A stretch of DNA of 29,181 bases. Origin: Bacillota bacterium. Its GTDB lineage: Bacteria > Bacillota > Clostridia > Christensenellales > Aristaeellaceae. The stretch spans positions 1 through 29,181 of the forward strand of contig JAEYAR010000064.1 in assembly GCA_023404715.1 (NCBI GenBank), given 5' to 3'. How positions within the stretch are numbered: position 1 is the stretch's first letter; every line of letters begins with the position of its first letter. A program made the position numbers and the translations under genes. Positions 1 to 6,242 of this stretch are shown piece after piece. The notes below the pieces were generated by a model that was given only the letters and a program-made list of their open reading frames with translations, was not told the origin of the DNA and did not search any database.

Positions 1-100
1 CGGCACCCCAGCGGCGGAGCACCGGCGCTGGCAGGGCGCGAGCGGCAGAGGCGGCGCGCGCACGGGCCGCGCCGCCGGCGCGAAGAGCAGCCGGGGCTAA
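1..100 (+). CDS. C-terminal end of an unknown protein (partial)
   Basis: A reading frame open from the left edge stops at TAA 98-100. The visible 32 residues are rich in Gly, Arg, Ala and Ser, the kind of basic low-complexity tail seen on some RNA-binding proteins such as DEAD-box helicases, but nothing here identifies a family. The stop is followed after 10 bases by a strong hairpin, which supports a real gene end. In a sequence this GC-rich an open frame of 100 bases is weak evidence by itself. Confidence 0.35.
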   Translation, partial: GTPAAEHRRWQGASGRGGARTGRAAGAKSSRG

Positions 101-110
101 ATACTATGTA

Positions 111-140
111 ATAGGGGGAAGCCGCAAGGCTTCCCCCTAT
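111..140. terminator. Bidirectional rho-independent terminator
   Basis: A perfect 13-bp stem (111-123 with 128-140) closes on a GCAA tetraloop and lies between two convergent genes. The right side is followed by TTGCTT and the left side, read on the minus strand, by a short T-poor run, so it should stop the plus-strand gene best and probably serves both. Confidence 0.8.
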
Positions 141-164
141 TTGCTTATTGTCGGCATAAAACCC

Positions 165-2471
165 TTACACGACGAGCTCCTCGCCGCACAGCGTGATCGC
201 GAGCGGTTCGCCGGAAAGGCGCGTCACCTTGGGGCCCGAAGCGTCCACGGCCACCTCGAGCAGGCGGCCTCTGTACACGATTTTGAAGGCGTAGCGCGTG
301 AAGCAGTCCGGCAATACCGGGCTCAGGCATAGCCGGCCGGTCTGCGTGCGCAGCCCGGCAAAGCCCTGCACGATGGCGAGCCAGCCGCCCGCCATCGAGG
401 TGATGTGCAGGCCGTCCTCCGTGTCGTTGTTGATGTTGTCCAGATCCAGGCGCGAGGTACGGCTGTACATCTCCACCGCCTTGGGCAGATCGCCGATCTC
501 CGCCGCCAGGATCGCGTGCACGCAGGGCGAAAGGCTTGATTCGTGGACGCACATGGGCTCGTAAAAGTGGAAATTGCGCTCCTTGGTTTCCTTGTCGTAC
601 AGATGGCCCAGGAAATACAGGCCCTGCAGCGTATCCGCCTGCTTGATGAAGCACGAGCGCAGGATATGATCCCACGACCAGTGCTGGTTGATCGGCCGCT
701 CGCTTTCGGGCAGATCGCTGGCGGGCATGAGCTCCTTGTCCAGGAACGTGTCGTGTTGCACGAAGACGTCGCGCTGCGCGTCGTAGGGCAGGTACATCTT
801 GCGGGCGATCTCGTCAAAGCGGCTCAGCTCCGCCTCCTCGATGTGTAGCCGCGCGCGTTTTTGCGCGCCGACGGCGCGGGCGACCTGCGCTGTGTAGGTC
901 AGGCACCAGGCCGCCATGCGGTTGGTGTACCAGTTGTTGTTCACGTTGTTTTCATACTCGTTCGGCCCCGTGACGCCGTGGATCATGTACACGTCCTTGC
1001 CCTTGTGATAGTGCACGCGCCCGGCCCAGAAGCGCGCGATGCCGATGAGCACGTCGAGGCCGCATTCCTCCAGATAGGCTTCGTCCCCCGTGTAGGTGAC
1101 GTAGTTGAAGATCGCGTAGGCGATGGCCGCGTTGCGGTGAATCTCCTCAAACGTGATCTCCCACTCGTTGTGGCACTCGACGCCCGTGAACGTGACCATG
1201 GGATACAGCGCGCCGGGCAGGCCCTGCTGCCTGGCGTTGTGGTAAGCGCCGTCCAGCTGCAAATAACGGTATTTGAGCAGCTGGCGCGCCACATCCTGCC
1301 CCGCGATGGCCATGTAGAGGGGCAGGCAATACGCCTCCGTATCCCAATAGGTCGCGCCGCCGTACTTTTCGCCCGTAAAGCCCTTGGGGCCGATGTTGAG
1401 CCGCGCGTCCTCCCCGTAATAGGTGGAGAAGAGCTGAAAGATGTTGTAGCGCACGCCCTGCTGCGCCGCGTCGTCCCCTTCAAGCACCACGTCCGCCTTT
1501 TCCCAGCGCGCGGCCCAGTCCGCCTCGTGCTCTAAGAGCAGGGCGTCGTAGCCCGCTTCCCGCGCCCGGGCGCATAGCTTCGCCGCCGCCTCGGGCAGCT
1601 TCGCCTCGTCCATATCGCGCGAGGTGGTGACGGCCACCAGCTTGTCGATGACCACCGTCTCGCCCGCCGCGGCGTTCGTCTTGAAGACCAGGGCGGTATA
1701 GCCCTCGTCCGTCTCGCCAGCCACGGGCGTAGCGCCGGTGACCACGTTCGTCATCGCGCCGCAGACCGCAAAGCGCGGCGTGCCGAACGGGTTCTCCTTC
1801 GTCTTCGCGCAGACGTACTGCACGGCGTGCGCATCCTCGCTCTGATACGACGAGCGGTAGGCTTCGGGCAGCTTTAGCCCCTTTTGCAGCCCCGTTTCGC
1901 CCTGCGCGGTGAACGTCCAGAACGTCTCGTCGTAGTTGCTGTCTTCGTTCTTCACGCGCGCGTCCAGCGCCGGGATGAGGTGGACGGGCGCGTCAAAGCC
2001 CGGCGTGACGGCCATGCGGATACAAAGCATTTCGCGCCGGCGGATCGATACAAAGCGCTCGACCGCGACGGATACGTCTCCCTCCGGCAAGCGCACGGTG
2101 TATTCGCGGGTGAGCACGCCGCGCTGCATGTCGAGCGTGCGCTCGTAGGAGACGACCTCGTCCTTCGCCAGGTCGATCTCGTGGCCGCCGACGTTCACGC
2201 GCAGGGAGATGAGGTTCATCGCGTTGATGACCTTGCCGAAATACTGCGGATAGCCGTTTTTCCACCAGCCCACGCGCGTCTTATCCGGGAACCATACGCC
2301 CGCCAGGTACGTCCCGCGGTGGCTGTCGCCGGAATACGTCTCCTCAAAGTTGCCGCGCATGCCCATGTAGCCGTTGCCGATGCTCGTCAGGCTCTCGGAA
2401 AGGCGCATATGCGCCTTGGGCAGCGCCGTCTCCGTGAGCTTCCAGGGGTCTACCGAGAAGGCAGTGAACAT
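165..2471 (-). CDS. GH65 disaccharide phosphorylase, maltose phosphorylase type
   Basis: Glycoside hydrolase family 65 enzyme, most likely maltose phosphorylase (maltose + Pi to glucose and beta-glucose 1-phosphate), a cytoplasmic step in alpha-glucan use. An N-terminal beta-sandwich is followed by the (alpha/alpha)6 catalytic barrel. The family signature GVTGPNEYENNVNNNWYTN sits near residue 500 and carries the general-acid Glu (in NEYE). A second conserved stretch, GVECHNEWEITFEEIHRN, lies near residue 425. The length of 768 residues is usual for the family. I chose ATG at 2471 because AAGGAG then lies about 10 bases upstream; the in-frame GTG at 2480 would sit one base from that site. The NEYENNVNNN pattern is what I associate with maltose rather than trehalose or kojibiose phosphorylases, but specificity is inferred. 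No beta-phosphoglucomutase gene is adjacent. Confidence 0.9.
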   Translation of the reverse strand: MFTAFSVDPWKLTETALPKAHMRLSESLTSIGNGYMGMRGNFEETYSGDSHRGTYLAGVWFPDKTRVGWWKNGYPQYFGKVINAMNLISLRVNVGGHEIDLAKDEVVSYERTLDMQRGVLTREYTVRLPEGDVSVAVERFVSIRRREMLCIRMAVTPGFDAPVHLIPALDARVKNEDSNYDETFWTFTAQGETGLQKGLKLPEAYRSSYQSEDAHAVQYVCAKTKENPFGTPRFAVCGAMTNVVTGATPVAGETDEGYTALVFKTNAAAGETVVIDKLVAVTTSRDMDEAKLPEAAAKLCARAREAGYDALLLEHEADWAARWEKADVVLEGDDAAQQGVRYNIFQLFSTYYGEDARLNIGPKGFTGEKYGGATYWDTEAYCLPLYMAIAGQDVARQLLKYRYLQLDGAYHNARQQGLPGALYPMVTFTGVECHNEWEITFEEIHRNAAIAYAIFNYVTYTGDEAYLEECGLDVLIGIARFWAGRVHYHKGKDVYMIHGVTGPNEYENNVNNNWYTNRMAAWCLTYTAQVARAVGAQKRARLHIEEAELSRFDEIARKMYLPYDAQRDVFVQHDTFLDKELMPASDLPESERPINQHWSWDHILRSCFIKQADTLQGLYFLGHLYDKETKERNFHFYEPMCVHESSLSPCVHAILAAEIGDLPKAVEMYSRTSRLDLDNINNDTEDGLHITSMAGGWLAIVQGFAGLRTQTGRLCLSPVLPDCFTRYAFKIVYRGRLLEVAVDASGPKVTRLSGEPLAITLCGEELVV

Positions 2472-2504
2472 GATCTCCACGCTCCTTGATCTGTTTCAAA
2501 TGGG

Positions 2505-2524
2505 AAATCGCCTTGCCGCGATTT
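2505..2524. promoter_or_regulatory. Imperfect palindrome just downstream of the phosphorylase promoter
   Basis: Arms AAATCG and CGATTT are separated by 8 bases, immediately downstream of the predicted -10 box of the GH65 gene. The position suits a repressor operator (sugar-responsive LacI-type regulators often control such genes), but the arms are short and no regulator gene is in the window. Confidence 0.25.
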
Positions 2525-2530
2525 GTTACA

Positions 2531-2562
2531 ATTATCCTAATGCCTTTGCTCGCGTTTGTCAA
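2531..2562 (-). promoter_or_regulatory. SigA-type promoter of the GH65 gene
   Basis: On the minus strand a perfect -35 TTGACA (2557-2562) is followed after 17 bases by TAGGAT (2534-2539) overlapping GATAAT (2531-2536). It lies about 60 bases upstream of the chosen start codon. Confidence 0.6.
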
Positions 2563-2602
2563 GGAGAACGTGCGAGGGGTAGGGAGCAACGGGAAAGAAA
2601 GA

Positions 2603-2632
2603 CCCCCCTTGCCCGTTGCCGTTCAAGGGGGG
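2603..2632. other. GC-rich hairpin upstream of the toxin-like locus
   Basis: CCCCCCTTG (2603-2611) pairs with CAAGGGGGG (2624-2632) around a 12-base loop. The loop contains CCCGTTGC, complementary to GCAACGGG at about 2586-2593, so a pseudoknot-like alternative pairing is possible. There is no T-tract, so it is not an obvious terminator. It abuts the -10 box at 2643. Confidence 0.35.
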
Positions 2633-2642
2633 TTGCCAACTG

Positions 2643-2648
2643 TATAAT
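2643..2648 (+). promoter_or_regulatory. -10 box of the toxin-like transcript
   Basis: A perfect TATAAT lies 80 bases upstream of the small hydrophobic ORF. I see no good -35 at 17 bases, so promoter strength is uncertain. Transcription would start near 2655, just before the left arm of the inverted repeat at 2666. Confidence 0.45.
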
Positions 2649-2728
2649 GATTTGGTATCATAAGGATGTAGGCAGGAAGTGCTTACGGCGGGCGCCCCGT
2701 AAATGTCGTACGAAAGCGGGGTGATAGC

Positions 2729-2806
2729 ATGAGTGATTTTAAAATAATCTCAATTTTCCTCATGATCTTATCCCTTGTAGTACTTTTACTCAAGCGAGAT
2801 AAGTAA
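2729..2806 (+). CDS. Small hydrophobic type I toxin-like peptide (25 aa)
   Basis: A 25-residue ORF starts MSDFKII, continues as one strongly hydrophobic helix (about residues 6-21) and ends in the basic tail KRDK. This is the layout of TxpA/BsrG-like and putative holin-like toxins of Firmicutes, whose peptides act on the membrane. The start context, GGGGTGATAGC directly before ATG, is the typical one for these loci. Support comes from the surroundings: a TATAAT upstream, a stem-loop terminator at 2906-2943, a 14-bp 5'-3' inverted repeat and a convergent minus-strand promoter that would make an antisense RNA over the 3' end. It is too short for ordinary gene calling. Membrane toxicity is inferred from this resemblance. 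Confidence 0.75.
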   Translation: MSDFKIISIFLMILSLVVLLLKRDK

Positions 2807-2886
2807 AAACCGCCGCGTAGCCGCAAACTGCACGGCGGTTAGGTATCCCTGCGGGGATACCCGCATGTAAGGAAAGCGACCTTCCT
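2805..2886 (-). ncRNA. Predicted antisense RNA (antitoxin) to the small hydrophobic peptide mRNA
   Basis: A minus-strand transcript starting near 2886 would contain two hairpins, GGTATCCC/GGGATACC (2842-2861) and AACCGCCG/CGGCGGTT (2808-2840). It would end in five Ts after the second, a good rho-independent terminator. The RNA of about 80 bases lies entirely within the predicted toxin transcript and overlaps the last codon and the 3' UTR, like RatA/TxpA or SR4/BsrG. The ends are predicted, not mapped. Confidence 0.65.
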
Positions 2887-2892
2887 GCCTAC

Positions 2893-2922
2893 ATTGTACG
2901 ACAAGCCCCTGCGCGCTGTCAA
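2893..2922 (-). promoter_or_regulatory. Promoter of the antisense RNA
   Basis: On the minus strand, perfect TTGACA (2917-2922), an 18-base spacer and TACAAT (2893-2898). It is clearly a better match than the sense promoter, as expected for an antitoxin RNA that must be in excess. The -35 overlaps the loop of the sense-strand terminator. Confidence 0.7.
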
Positions 2923-2943
2923 GCAGCGTGCAGGGGATATTTC
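2906..2943 (+). terminator. Terminator of the toxin-like mRNA
   Basis: A 13-bp stem with one G-T pair (2906-2918 with 2924-2936) closes on TCAAG and is followed by ATATTTCC. It would set a toxin mRNA of about 290 bases that fully contains the antisense RNA. Confidence 0.6.
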
Positions 2944-2994
2944 CATGACGCAATAAATTTAAAGAATTTACCGCTTAGATGAGGAGGAAGAAAA

Positions 2995-3819
2995 ATGCTC
3001 GAATTCCCGGAGGTGCAAACCCTATCCGCCCAGCTGCAAAAAGAGGTCGCGGGCAAGACGGTTGCGGCGGTGCTCCCGCCCAATAAGCCGCATAAATTCT
3101 GCTGGTATCAAGGCGATCCCGAGAGATATGAGGCGCAGATCAAGGGCCGCGGGGTGGTCACAGCGCAGGGGTTTGGCATCTTCTGCGCGATCGACTTTGA
3201 AGGCGGCAGGCAGCTGTGCGTGAACGACGGCGTCAACGTGCGGCTCACCCTCTCCAGCGCGCTGCCAAAGGCCTATCAGCTGGCCGTGCTCTTCGAGGAC
3301 GGCGCGGCCCTCGCCTTCACGGTGGCCATGTACGGCGGCGTCATCCTGCACGCGGGGGATTACGACGACGCGTACTACCGCAAGAGCTTGAACGCGGTCT
3401 CGCCCCTTTCGCCGGATTTTCCGGCCTATTATGAAAGAGCGCTCTCCGCCTGCAAACAGTCCCTGAGCCTCAAGGCCTTTTTGGCGACGGAGCAGCGCTT
3501 TGCGGGCATCGGGAACGGCGTCCTCCAGGACATCCTCTTTCGCGCCGGGATGAACCCCAAGCGCAAGCTGGCGACCTTGACGGATGCGCAGAAGGAAAAG
3601 CTGATGCACAGCGCCGTCGAAGTCATCGGGGAGATGACGGCCGCCGGCGGCCGCGACACGGAAAAGGATTTGTACGGCGCGTACGGGGGCTACCGCACGC
3701 GGATGTCGAAAAACACCCTCTCTTCGGGCTGCCCTGCGTGCGGCGGGCCGATCACGAAGGAAGCGTACCTCGGCGGATCGGTCTACTACTGCCCGAAATG
3801 CCAGCCGTTAGAGAAATAA
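2995..3819 (+). CDS. Fpg/Nei-family DNA glycosylase-like protein lacking the catalytic proline
   Basis: The 274 residues match the Fpg/endonuclease VIII fold in length and order. They comprise an N-terminal beta-sandwich beginning MLEFPEVQT, a helix-two-turn-helix around GIGNGVLQDI (about residues 171-180) and a C-terminal zinc finger with Cys246, Cys249, Cys266 and Cys269. Classical members begin MPELPEVE; after Met removal Pro1 is the Schiff-base nucleophile of base-excision repair and Glu2 assists. Here Pro is replaced by Leu, while Glu3 and PEV remain. The start is fixed by AGGAGG 10 bases upstream and no upstream alternative adds the proline. It may be a divergent glycosylase, a lyase using another residue, or a lesion-binding protein. 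Related variants starting MIE-PE occur in Clostridia. Confidence 0.85.
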   Translation: MLEFPEVQTLSAQLQKEVAGKTVAAVLPPNKPHKFCWYQGDPERYEAQIKGRGVVTAQGFGIFCAIDFEGGRQLCVNDGVNVRLTLSSALPKAYQLAVLFEDGAALAFTVAMYGGVILHAGDYDDAYYRKSLNAVSPLSPDFPAYYERALSACKQSLSLKAFLATEQRFAGIGNGVLQDILFRAGMNPKRKLATLTDAQKEKLMHSAVEVIGEMTAAGGRDTEKDLYGAYGGYRTRMSKNTLSSGCPACGGPITKEAYLGGSVYYCPKCQPLEK

Positions 3820-3836
3820 ACCGTCGAAGAGGGGCG

Positions 3837-4664
3837 TTATTCCGCCGCACTGAGCGCGGCGATGCAGCCCTCGCCGACCGCCTTGGCGACCTGCAGGGGC
3901 TTGCCTGCGCAATCGCCCGCCGCGAAAACGCCGGGGATGCTCGTCTCCATCCTGCGGTCCACGCGGATGAAGGGCCCCTCGTGCGCGATGCCCGGCAGCA
4001 GCGCGGAGAGGGCCATCGCGTCGCGGAAGATGAAGACGCCGTCTTCATTGTAGCGCTCGCCGCCCGCCAAGAGAGAGCGCACGGCGTCTTCGCCCTCCAC
4101 AGCCTCGGGCCGGGCGGCGAGCACCTCGATCTGCGGATTGAGCGCCGCGTCGGGCTTTCCAAAGTAGCGGACATGGGCCGCGAGCCCCGCGAGAAAGTTG
4201 GCTTCATGCACCGCCTCCGCGCTCTCGGCGACGACGGCGACGTGCTTGCCCCGGTAGAGCATGCCGTCGCAGGTGCCGCAGTAGCTGACGCCGCGGCCGA
4301 GCAGCGCCTCCTCGCCCGGAAGCACCTTGGGCTGGCGCGCGCCCATGCACAGGATGATGCGGCGCGCGTCTACGTACTCGCTGCCGATGGCGATCGCAAA
4401 GGAGTCGCCCATGGCGAGGATCTGCTGTACGAGGCCTTCCATGAACTGCGCGCCCATCCCTTCGGCATGCGTGCGCATAGCGGAAAGCAGCTCAGGCCCG
4501 GATAGATGGGGGAGCCCGGGGTAGTTGTCGATGCGCTCCGCCCGCGCGAGCCAGCCCCGCGCATCCGTGCGCGATACGACGAGCGCCTCTTTGCCGCGTT
4601 GACGCGCGGTGATGGCGGCGGAGAGGCCGGCCGGGCCCCCGCCGATGATTGCGATGTCAAACAT
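3837..4664 (-). CDS. Thioredoxin-reductase-like FAD flavoprotein, NADPH site degenerate
   Basis: 275 residues with an N-terminal FAD motif (IIGGGPAG, residues 7-13), the redox-active CGTC of thioredoxin reductases (Cys129 and Cys132) and the C-terminal FAD motif GVFAAGDCAG. The middle domain should carry GGGDSA-type and HRR-type NADPH motifs. Here those places read VAESAEAVHEA and YFGKPDAAL, so NADPH binding looks lost. Such reductases in clostridia and cyanobacteria (FFTR/DFTR types) take electrons from ferredoxin or another partner, which would suit an organism with hydrogenases. I chose ATG 4664 because GGGAGGG lies 9 bases upstream and the FAD motif follows directly; the longer frame to 4775 has no ribosome site. 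The gene converges on the Fpg-like gene with 17 bases between. Confidence 0.8.
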   Translation of the reverse strand: MFDIAIIGGGPAGLSAAITARQRGKEALVVSRTDARGWLARAERIDNYPGLPHLSGPELLSAMRTHAEGMGAQFMEGLVQQILAMGDSFAIAIGSEYVDARRIILCMGARQPKVLPGEEALLGRGVSYCGTCDGMLYRGKHVAVVAESAEAVHEANFLAGLAAHVRYFGKPDAALNPQIEVLAARPEAVEGEDAVRSLLAGGERYNEDGVFIFRDAMALSALLPGIAHEGPFIRVDRRMETSIPGVFAAGDCAGKPLQVAKAVGEGCIAALSAAE

Positions 4665-4756
4665 GATAAAATTCCCTCCCATTAAAAATATGAAAAAATC
4701 GTGTCCTTGCGCCTCAAATGTGATATGATAAGAAGGGCCGTATCTCAGTGTAGCAG

Positions 4757-4786
4757 ACAAACCCCCGTAACGCAATGGGGGTTTGT
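4757..4786. repeat. 10-bp perfect inverted repeat (hairpin)
   Basis: ACAAACCCCC (4757-4766) and GGGGGTTTGT (4777-4786) surround a 10-base loop upstream of the flavoprotein gene. There is no T-tract on either strand. It could be a regulatory hairpin or the end of a mobile remnant. Confidence 0.5.
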
Positions 4787-4874
4787 AAAGCGCGGCTTAG
4801 GGGAAGAAAAGAATCGTCCCCTACGTTAAATGATCAGATGCCGCAAGGCCGACTGGCAAAAGTAGCATTCACCC

Positions 4875-5018
4875 TGTAGGGGCGACCTATGGTCGCCCGT
4901 CCGTACCCCGTGTGGAAGCAGGCGGGGCGTAAGCAAGGGAGGCCATACGGCCGACTAGCGGCGCGCGATTTAAAAAATCGCCGGCGCGTACCCCGCGTGC
5001 GAAGCAGGCGGGGCGTAA
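4875..5018 (+). repeat. Composite palindromic intergenic repeat, copy 1
   Basis: It starts with TGTAGGGGCGACC-TAT-GGTCGCCC (a short hairpin). Two direct repeats of the form CGTACCCCG...GAAGCAGGCGGGGCGTAA follow at 4902-4932 and 4987-5018, each able to fold on its own. Between them an A/T-centred hairpin (about 4963-4985) occurs. The same order of parts recurs at 23792-23925 before another gene. In both places the last part ends directly before the ribosome binding site, so the element is in the mRNA leader. Confidence 0.7.
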
Positions 5019-5034
5019 CAGGAGGTGTTTTCCG

Positions 5035-5541
5035 TTGAACAACGACGATTCCTTTGAAGCTTTTTTGCGCGAGACGAACGACCTGCTCTCACATCCCAAG
5101 GTGCAAGCCCTGGGGGATTATCAGCAGCACGGCAGTGTCTCGCGCCTCGATCACAGCATCTACGTCGCGTATATGAGCTTTCGCATCGCCGTGCATCTGA
5201 GGCTGAACGCCCGCGAGGCGGCGAGAGGCGGCCTGCTGCACGACCTGTTCTTCTACGACTGGCACGTGAGCGGGCCCGATTGCGGCTGCCATGCGCACAG
5301 GCATCCATTGGTGGCGCTCGAAAATGCGCGCAAGTACTTTACGCTGACGAAGCGCGAAGAAAACATCATCGAGAGCCATATGTTTCCTCTGGGTTATACG
5401 CTTCCGCGCTATGCGGAGAGCTTTGTGGTGACGTTCGCGGACAAGGTCTGCGCGACGTGCGAGGTGGCGAGCCTGTTCTCGCCCGCGCGCATCCGCCAGC
5501 GCCTTGCCATGCGCCGCCGCCTCGCCGCGGTGCGGCGCTGA
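5035..5541 (+). CDS. HD-domain phosphohydrolase
   Basis: 168 residues with the HD metal-binding pattern: His40 (RLDH), His69-Asp70 (GLLHD), His88/His90 (CHAHRH), His115 (ESHMF) and Asp136 (TFADK). HD proteins of this size hydrolyse nucleotides or other phosphoesters; the substrate is not evident. TTG at 5035 is taken as the start because AGGAGG lies 9 bases upstream and no ATG or GTG is nearby. A composite repeat lies directly in front. A hairpin with a T-run follows, so it is probably a single-gene transcript. Confidence 0.8.
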   Translation: MNNDDSFEAFLRETNDLLSHPKVQALGDYQQHGSVSRLDHSIYVAYMSFRIAVHLRLNAREAARGGLLHDLFFYDWHVSGPDCGCHAHRHPLVALENARKYFTLTKREENIIESHMFPLGYTLPRYAESFVVTFADKVCATCEVASLFSPARIRQRLAMRRRLAAVRR

Positions 5542-5562
5542 CCTGCGGCCCCTGCGCGGGAA

Positions 5563-5595
5563 CCTCCTCATGATCCGTTCATGGGGAGGCTTTTG
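5563..5595 (+). terminator. Rho-independent terminator after the HD gene
   Basis: An 11-bp stem with one G-U pair (5563-5573 with 5579-5589) closes on TCCGT and is followed by CTTTTG. Confidence 0.7.
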
Positions 5596-5628
5596 TATAA
5601 AAGGCTTAGTTGCGAGGTGAAACCCATA

Positions 5629-5871
5629 ATGTATGGTACGATTCAACGCTGGGGAAACAGCCAGGGGATACGGCTGCCGAAAGGCGCGCTTCATACTGCA
5701 AGGCTACAGGAAGACGATCAGGTAGAGATTATCGCTACCGAACAATCCATCACCATCCGTAAAGCCAGAAGGTACACCAGCCTTGACGCGCTATTTGTTA
5801 GGTATGAGAGCGACTACCGGCCAGCCGAGTTTGACACGGGTGAGGACGTTGGGCGAGAGGTCATCGAATGA
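5629..5871 (+). CDS. mazE: AbrB/MazE-type antitoxin
   Basis: 80 residues beginning MYGTIQRWGNSQGIRLPKG, the swapped-hairpin AbrB/MazE DNA-binding fold, with an acidic C-terminal tail of the kind that blocks the toxin's RNA site. It neutralises MazF and represses its own operon in known systems. GAGGTGA lies about 10 bases upstream of ATG. The stop overlaps the ATG of the following mazF remnant (ATGA), the usual coupling. The toxin partner is broken here, so this antitoxin may now be an orphan or act on other MazF toxins. Confidence 0.85.
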   Translation: MYGTIQRWGNSQGIRLPKGALHTARLQEDDQVEIIATEQSITIRKARRYTSLDALFVRYESDYRPAEFDTGEDVGREVIE

Positions 5872-6069
5872 CATACAAGCCGAACCAAGGCGACATTGTG
5901 ATGATGAACTTTACGCCGCAGGCCGGTCACGAACAGGGAGGTAGGCGGCCCGCGCTGGTCATCAGCAACGCCAGCTTCCACCGTTACACGCGTATGGCCA
6001 TCGTGTGCCCCATCACGACGAAGACTGCAGGAAGAAGTGCTGGAGCGTGTGCGGCTTTCCATTAAGTGA
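5868..6069 (+). pseudogene. mazF: mazF/pemK toxin with an internal deletion
   Basis: The frame from ATG 5868 gives a good MazF N-terminus (GDIVMMNFTPQAGHEQGGRRP, then ALVISN and CPITTK) up to about 6023. It then runs into 12 unrelated residues and stops at 6065. In the next frame, 6025-6069 encodes LQEEVLERVRLSIK and a stop, which reads as the C-terminal helix of a MazF. About 45-50 residues expected between the two parts are missing (family length is about 110-120), and the loss is not a multiple of three. The barrel core of the endoribonuclease is therefore gone and toxicity is unlikely. Confidence 0.8.
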
Positions 6070-6077
6070 CCCAAAAG

Positions 6078-6099
6078 GCGCGAGCAATCGCGCTTTTTT
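6078..6099 (+). terminator. Terminator of the mazEF operon
   Basis: GCGCGA, loop GCAA, TCGCGC, then six Ts (6094-6099). AAAA in front can pair with the Ts. Confidence 0.8.
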
Positions 6100-6197
6100 G
6101 TTTCATTGCGGACAGACTTTCCAGACGGAAGATAAAGAATAAATCTTTCATACGATGGCTTTTTGCTGCTTGAATAGCGGGTTGTTTGACAGTCTGA

Positions 6198-6228
6198 GCG
6201 GCCACGTAAAAATGATTTACGTGGCCGC
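6198..6228. terminator. 13-bp hairpin at the end of the 410-aa gene
   Basis: A perfect stem, GCGGCCACGTAAA (6198-6210) with TTTACGTGGCCGC (6216-6228), lies 15 bases past the stop of the minus-strand gene. It lacks a clear T-tract, so it may stabilise the 3' end more than terminate. Confidence 0.5.
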
Positions 6229-6242
6229 CGTCATTATATAGA

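Larger units (their letters stand above)
2666..2894. repeat. 14-bp inverted repeat bracketing the toxin mRNA
   Basis: ATGTAGGCAGGAAG at 2666-2679 has its exact reverse complement at 2881-2894. In the predicted toxin mRNA these lie near the 5' end and in the 3' UTR, so they can pair over a long distance. Such 5'-3' pairing is known to hold type I toxin mRNAs untranslated. Confidence 0.75.

Noticed and set aside
1884..2489. Plus-strand open frame of 201 codons inside the GH65 gene
   Set aside because: Antisense shadow of a well-supported enzyme gene.
3738..4505. Plus-strand open frame of 255 codons across the end of the Fpg-like gene and the flavoprotein gene
   Set aside because: It overlaps two genes with clear motifs and shows only Ala/Arg-rich sequence.
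4757..4786. Terminator for the flavoprotein gene
   Set aside because: It lies at the 5' side of that gene and has no T-tract on either strand.
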